Both the position numbers and the translations under genes were made by a program. DNA of 64,000 nucleotides, from contig NZ_JAAALB010000021.1 of the NCBI RefSeq assembly GCF_009905545.1, positions 1-64,000 on the forward strand. The letters are read 5' to 3'. This DNA is from Cellulophaga sp. BC115SP (GTDB taxonomy: Bacteria; Bacteroidota; Bacteroidia; Cytophagales; Spirosomataceae). Of this stretch, positions 59,727-64,000 are shown in pieces. The stretch's first letter is position 1. Each line of letters opens with the position of its first letter. The notes below the pieces were generated by a model. It saw nothing but the letters and a program-made list of their open reading frames with translations. It did no database searches and was not told the DNA's origin.

Positions 59727-62282
59727 CTAGACTGTTTTGACTAGTCCCATCGCCGGGTCGGTAAAACTTGATTTACCCGTTTCGACATGCCCTGCGTATC
59801 TTCTCAAAAAGACAGCATCGTCTATTACTTTTACCGAGAAATCGTACCAGTTATAACTTTTGGTAAGATTTAAGACTAATTTTTGCGATTGACCAGCGGA
59901 AACATTAATCGTTTTTAAACCCGTTTCATAAGATTCATCGATGATCTCTACAACAATGTCTGCCTTTGAAATATTCTCTAAATTCAACACAACATTGCCC
60001 GTTAGGATTTCGCTGGTAGAAGCCGATTCGTAGGTCAAACTTGTTTTTAACTTATCTGATGCATCGCCTTTAAACGTTCTAAAAAAGCCATTGGGAGCAT
60101 AAACGTCAACAGCGTATTGTCCTGACTCAGACTCAGACAATTGCCAAGTATCTTTCAATTGATCGCCAGCTTTTACGGCATAATCTCTTGCCAACATCGT
60201 CTCATAACCTATAGGTTTTCCTTCGGCGTCTTTCTTTTGATAAGGAATCGTCGAATAAGCTTTGAAAGGTGAACCTTTGGTGCTTTTACCAAAAACCGTT
60301 GTTCCTGCCTTCATTTTGAGTTCAAAAGCATCACCTTTTAACTGTCCATCTACATATAATTCGTAAGGAATAGCACAGGCTGGTCGAATACCTTTTTCTT
60401 GTTGAGGCATCCATTTTGCTACTTGAGGATTTTGGTTAATTGCCTCTTGCTCGGCTTCGGTCAGTACCTTATAACCCGATGGCAGTTGCTTAAACTGCGC
60501 TTGGTGAACGGCTTGTATAAAAGGTTCTTTCTCGACAAAACTAGGCAGAGGAATATTTTCGCCATTGTATGACTGAAAAACAGAAGTCAAATCTCCACAA
60601 ACGGTTCTTCGCCATTCAGTTATATTGCTTTCATGTATATTCTTCTTTGTTTTTTTAGAAACAAATTTTTCCAAAAACTGAATCACAGAAGTATGATCAA
60701 AAACCTCTGAACATACACGTCCGCCACGAGTCCATGGAGAGGCAATCAAAAGTGGCACTCTAAAGCCTAATCCAATAGGTCCTTTGCGAATATCCTTGTA
60801 AGGACGTTGCTGTTCATGCGCAATATTTACTCGCTCTGCTGAGGCATCAATACCATGCGATACCTTTCCAGAGTCTTGCGCCTGATGGTCTGGAGCAACA
60901 TAAGGCGGAATATGGTCGAAATAGCCATCGTTTTCGTCATACGCCAAAATAAAGATGGTTTTCTTCCAAACCTCTGGATTTTTGGTCAAAATATCCATTG
61001 CCTCTGACAAATACCAAGCACCATACCATGGAGCACCTGGGTGGTCAGAAAAGTTTTCAGGTGCCACTAACCAAGAAACTGTTGGCAAATTATTATTATT
61101 CACATCCTCACGAAACTGATACAAGACATCGCTTTGTGGCACTGCCATTTCACGCTCTTTGCCATCAAAATCGTATTTGATATGACTTAATTTTCTATAA
61201 TTAGGGTCTTTTCTGTTATTCGTAAAAGCACGCTGATGTATGGCTTTTTGAATATCTGTCAAATCCTTGAACTTGTCAGGATGATAGGTAACTAAGTCAA
61301 CTTTGATTTGTGCTAACCAGCCTTTTTTCGAATCGAGTTGTCTTTGAGCTTTTTTATATTCAGCACTCGAGGTATCTAACGTTGGAAGTTTTTGTTCCAA
61401 AGTGCTGATTTCTTCTGGTAAAACTTTCTCCATTTTTTGAATGTATTCATAATATTCTGGAGCAAATTTTACTTTATAATTCTCAAACCACTCAATAGGA
61501 TTATCAGTAAAGTTAGAAAGCCAAGCATCCTCCTCTCCTTCTAAGCCTGAAGATAAACTGATTTCGTTTTGGTAAATTTTCCAAGGTACATTTGCCTCCT
61601 GAAGTCTTTCGGGAAAGGTTTTCCATTTTGCCCATTTTTCATAATCAATATCCTCATTCTTTACATTGGCCTTAGAATTGAATGTAGCTTTTTCACGAAT
61701 AGTACCTGACCATAAATACAAACGATTGGGCGTTGTTCCCGTCAAAGAAGAGCAGAAATTTTGGTCACAAATGGTAAAGGCATCAGCCATGGCATAGTAA
61801 AAAGGAATATCCTCACGATTATAATAGCCCAAAGTCAGGGGCATATCTTTATAATCTTTGTTACCAGACTGCTTCGCTCCCAACCAACCGTTATTCTTTC
61901 CATTGTTAAGTGCATCGATTTGATTTTCCCACGAGTGTGGCAACGAACTCATCCATGTAGCTTTTGAATCTTTGAGATTTAGCCGAAAAGGAGTGTAAGT
62001 CTTGCCATCTTTTGTAGATTGTAACCAAACTTTACGTTTATTACCATCCGTCAAAGCGCGAGGGTCATTAAAGCCACGAACTCCTTGTAGGGTACCAAAA
62101 CAGTGGTCAAACGAGCGGTTTTCTTGCATCAAAATTACCACGTGCTCCGCATCCCAAAAAGAACTTCCTTGGGCAGGGTTAATTTCCAATGCTCGTTGAA
62201 TAGATTGAGGTAGTGCGCCAAAAAATCCAGCGCCACTAGCTAGAAAGGAGGCTTTTTTAATAAATTCTCTTCTTGATTCCAT
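59727..62282 (-). CDS. Phosphocholine-specific phospholipase C, Tat-exported
   Basis: An 851-aa enzyme. ATG 62282 is chosen because it opens a twin-arginine signal (SRREFIKKASFLASGAG); a longer frame to TTG 62375 only adds a spurious 31 residues. The alkaline-phosphatase-type catalytic domain (about 45-550) has VVILMQENRSFDH, SLTGTTPNRLYLWSG, VAPENFSDHPG and ILAYDENDGYFDH. Two C-terminal beta domains (about 660-850) are typical of the non-haemolytic PLC family. It cleaves phosphatidylcholine-type lipids in the periplasm or outside the cell. It may supply phosphorus, choline or fatty acids. Tat export indicates folding with metal before transport. Confidence 0.9.
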   Translation of the reverse strand: MESRREFIKKASFLASGAGFFGALPQSIQRALEINPAQGSSFWDAEHVVILMQENRSFDHCFGTLQGVRGFNDPRALTDGNKRKVWLQSTKDGKTYTPFRLNLKDSKATWMSSLPHSWENQIDALNNGKNNGWLGAKQSGNKDYKDMPLTLGYYNREDIPFYYAMADAFTICDQNFCSSLTGTTPNRLYLWSGTIREKATFNSKANVKNEDIDYEKWAKWKTFPERLQEANVPWKIYQNEISLSSGLEGEEDAWLSNFTDNPIEWFENYKVKFAPEYYEYIQKMEKVLPEEISTLEQKLPTLDTSSAEYKKAQRQLDSKKGWLAQIKVDLVTYHPDKFKDLTDIQKAIHQRAFTNNRKDPNYRKLSHIKYDFDGKEREMAVPQSDVLYQFREDVNNNNLPTVSWLVAPENFSDHPGAPWYGAWYLSEAMDILTKNPEVWKKTIFILAYDENDGYFDHIPPYVAPDHQAQDSGKVSHGIDASAERVNIAHEQQRPYKDIRKGPIGLGFRVPLLIASPWTRGGRVCSEVFDHTSVIQFLEKFVSKKTKKNIHESNITEWRRTVCGDLTSVFQSYNGENIPLPSFVEKEPFIQAVHQAQFKQLPSGYKVLTEAEQEAINQNPQVAKWMPQQEKGIRPACAIPYELYVDGQLKGDAFELKMKAGTTVFGKSTKGSPFKAYSTIPYQKKDAEGKPIGYETMLARDYAVKAGDQLKDTWQLSESESGQYAVDVYAPNGFFRTFKGDASDKLKTSLTYESASTSEILTGNVVLNLENISKADIVVEIIDESYETGLKTINVSAGQSQKLVLNLTKSYNWYDFSVKVIDDAVFLRRYAGHVETGKSSFTDPAMGLVKTV

Positions 62283-62467
62283 AAGTTTTTGTTTCAATTG
62301 GGTAAGCATACTTAGCCTTTTACTATCGTTTGTGCTCGATTGGTACAAATCGCTAAATTGACTATACAATTTCAAACTCCCATATCATATTGTTGTCATT
62401 TTCAATATGGTACAGGAGTTAAAATACAAAACAAATTTAAAAGAAGAAGCCTATCGTTACGATAAAT

Positions 62468-64000
62468 TTATGATAACATTAAATTATTGGAAAAACCTTT
62501 AGGTTCGGCCGACCAAGGAGATGCTTTTTTAACAATTTCATGAATGATTCCATCCATCTCACGTGCCGAAATATCTAAACATGAGAGCAATTCTGCAGAT
62601 GGCAAATTTCCCTGCGAATCGTGCATAAGTAAATCTACTGCGCCCAATATGCGTGCAAGTGGCGCACGAACCACATGCGATTGCATCCAAGTAATTTCAC
62701 GAAGTTTACTATTTTGTTCTTCAATGGCACGAACATATTTCTCTTTTTCAGTAATATCCTTTGAAAAACACGATACACCAATGATTTCTTTATCTCGATA
62801 AATAGGATATAAATTAATTTCAGAAATCTCTATTTCGCCCTTAACTGGATTAAAACCAGATATTTCCTCAAAAAAAGACTCTCCTGCTAATGCTCTTTCG
62901 TATAAGCCATTCCAAAACGCTAATTCTTCGGGTGACCATCTTTCATCTAGTGCATACCAGCCAACAGAGGGTTCTTCTCCTAACATATTAGCTAATCTTT
63001 GCGCAAACGTAGAATTGAAAGTAACTAACCTTTTTTCAGTATCAATTGACCAAATATAATTATCTGTATTGTTAATCAATAACTCCAAGTTAGACTTCAT
63101 TTGCTCGATTCTATTCTCTTGTTCTTTCAAGGTTGTAATATCCCTGTAAGAAATAGCCATACCATCATTGAGAGGGTTACAACTTACTGAAAGCCATTTT
63201 TTTGATTGCATTTCATAATCGACAAAAGAGTGTTCTCTATTTTCGTCTTGCGCTACTACGTGTTGCATAAAGAATGGATGGTAAGGGTGAATATTAAAAA
63301 CTTCCCATAGATACATCCCCATTTGCGACTGTGCATCCATATCAAAAAGCTGTTCAGCAGCCTTATTGGCATATTGAATTCGCCATTGATCATTTACGAT
63401 AAAGTATCCGTCGGTAATACTCGATAAAATCCTACCACTATTTTCTGCTTCTAGGAGATACTGTCTTTTGGCTGATTGTTCTTGTGTAATATCTTTACCA
63501 ATTAGATAAGCTAACTCCGTATTAGGCTCATACGCTGAACTCCACTCTATCCATCTGATACTTCCATCCTTGGCAACACAGCGATTGGTAAAAGTAGCAC
63601 TAGCATTATTCTCAAACATCAAATCCAAATCAAATCTTGCAGCACCTAAGTCCTCAGGGTGAACCACTTGTAAAAATGGCTTTGCATAGAAATCTTCTTT
63701 CGGATACCCTAACTCTTTACAAAAACGAGGATTTACTTTGATAAAACCACCGTCTCGACCAATCGTACAGATGTAATTATTGGAGTGATTAAAGACATTA
63801 TCCCAGTCTTTCAGGGCATTTTGTTTAACGATTTTTAACCCTAATATATCTGCCACACTTTTACAAAATGAGGTATGTCTTTTGTTGATAAGAGTAACAT
63901 CCTGCGTGCAAAGGGACAAAATCCCTACTACTTTATGCTTGCTTTTGAGCGGTAATACAAAGGAGTTGCAATCAACAGACCTTCCGGGAGCTATTTCTCG
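62468..64000 (-). CDS. Multi-PAS sensor protein, 5' end beyond window
   Basis: The frame runs open to the window edge, so the N-terminus is missing; the visible part is about 510 residues. From the edge inwards: a GAF-like end (FVLPLKSKHKVVGILSL), then three PAS domains (about 70-155, 160-270, 280-400 of the visible part; GYPKEDF, IRWIEWSS, SYRDITTLKE, KDITEKEKYV). A DHp-like helix with QSHVVRAPLARILG carries the H-box His. The protein ends 80 residues later with no ATPase domain. It therefore cannot autophosphorylate alone and may act as a phosphorelay partner or a scaffold. It has no membrane helix in view. A TTG at 63919 is not the start. Confidence 0.8.
   Translation of the reverse strand, partial: REIAPGRSVDCNSFVLPLKSKHKVVGILSLCTQDVTLINKRHTSFCKSVADILGLKIVKQNALKDWDNVFNHSNNYICTIGRDGGFIKVNPRFCKELGYPKEDFYAKPFLQVVHPEDLGAARFDLDLMFENNASATFTNRCVAKDGSIRWIEWSSAYEPNTELAYLIGKDITQEQSAKRQYLLEAENSGRILSSITDGYFIVNDQWRIQYANKAAEQLFDMDAQSQMGMYLWEVFNIHPYHPFFMQHVVAQDENREHSFVDYEMQSKKWLSVSCNPLNDGMAISYRDITTLKEQENRIEQMKSNLELLINNTDNYIWSIDTEKRLVTFNSTFAQRLANMLGEEPSVGWYALDERWSPEELAFWNGLYERALAGESFFEEISGFNPVKGEIEISEINLYPIYRDKEIIGVSCFSKDITEKEKYVRAIEEQNSKLREITWMQSHVVRAPLARILGAVDLLMHDSQGNLPSAELLSCLDISAREMDGIIHEIVKKASPWSAEPKGFSNNLMLS

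Noticed and set aside
62282..62375. TTG start adding 31 residues to phospholipase C
   Set aside because: The extension hides the twin-arginine signal that begins naturally at ATG 62282.
1..64000. CRISPR arrays, tRNA or rRNA genes, integrases or insertion sequences
   Set aside because: None was recognised on reading both strands; the repeats seen are short palindromic elements without spacers or transposase.

Overview
The window comes from a low-GC member of the Bacteroidota, most likely an environmental Cytophagales-type bacterium. The evidence is three SusC/SusD outer-membrane uptake pairs, many lipoproteins with Bacteroidota-style lipoboxes, TAnnTTTG promoter elements with little Shine-Dalgarno signal, fasciclin-domain lipoproteins, and REP-like palindromes between genes. 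I saw no rRNA, tRNA, CRISPR array, transposase or integrase. The genus cannot be fixed from the sequence alone.

Layout. (1) 0.6-16.0 kb: a compact seven-gene run on the + strand, FAS1 lipoprotein - SusC - SusD - FAS1 - FAS1 - SusC - SusD, with no enzyme of any kind. (2) 16.2-22.7 kb, - strand: an SRPBCC-like protein, a small lipoprotein, and a TonB-dependent receptor with a surface beta-helix lipoprotein. (3) 23-29 kb: a TerC-family membrane protein, a FucP-type sugar symporter with a RhaM-type mutarotase, a CatA-like acetyltransferase divergent from a Crp/Fnr regulator, an EamA-type transporter behind a possible leader-peptide attenuator, and an RDD protein followed by a tiny lipoprotein. 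(4) 29.9-33.2 kb: three AT-rich genes of unknown role (small membrane protein, large exported protein, cytoplasmic trypsin-fold protease). (5) 33.4-34.8 kb: thiD and an unknown exported protein. (6) 35.4-46.5 kb: a probable organophosphonate locus (HpnW-type flavoprotein, PhnX-like hydrolase, DUF5690 transporter, SusC/SusD, PhnZ-like diiron oxygenase, alkaline-phosphatase-superfamily enzyme). (7) 46.8-50.0 kb: an OmpR/PhoB-type response regulator without a kinase, then a PlcP-like metallophosphoesterase and a glycosyltransferase. (8) 50.3-57.2 kb: a quinone oxidoreductase, a 50-aa protein, and a gluconate module (two FGGY kinases, AraC regulator, 6-phosphogluconate dehydrogenase). (9) 57.2-62.3 kb: a carbohydrate-esterase-like hydrolase, a pectin methylesterase and a Tat-exported phospholipase C. 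(10) 62.5 kb to the edge: a multi-PAS sensor cut by the window end.

How it fits together. The strongest theme is phosphorus between about 35 and 50 kb. The phosphonate genes could take in a phosphonate through their own SusC/SusD pair and cleave it, while the PlcP-like enzyme and glycosyltransferase could swap membrane phospholipid for glycolipid. The response regulator between them is a natural candidate controller, and the phospholipase C at 60 kb could supply more phosphate. This joint reading is inference. A second theme is plant or algal polysaccharide use (pectin esterase, esterase, gluconate kinases, deoxysugar uptake). The seven-gene FAS1/SusCD run and the three-gene protease cluster are the least explained parts. 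Several dispersed intergenic repeat families recur and are listed separately.
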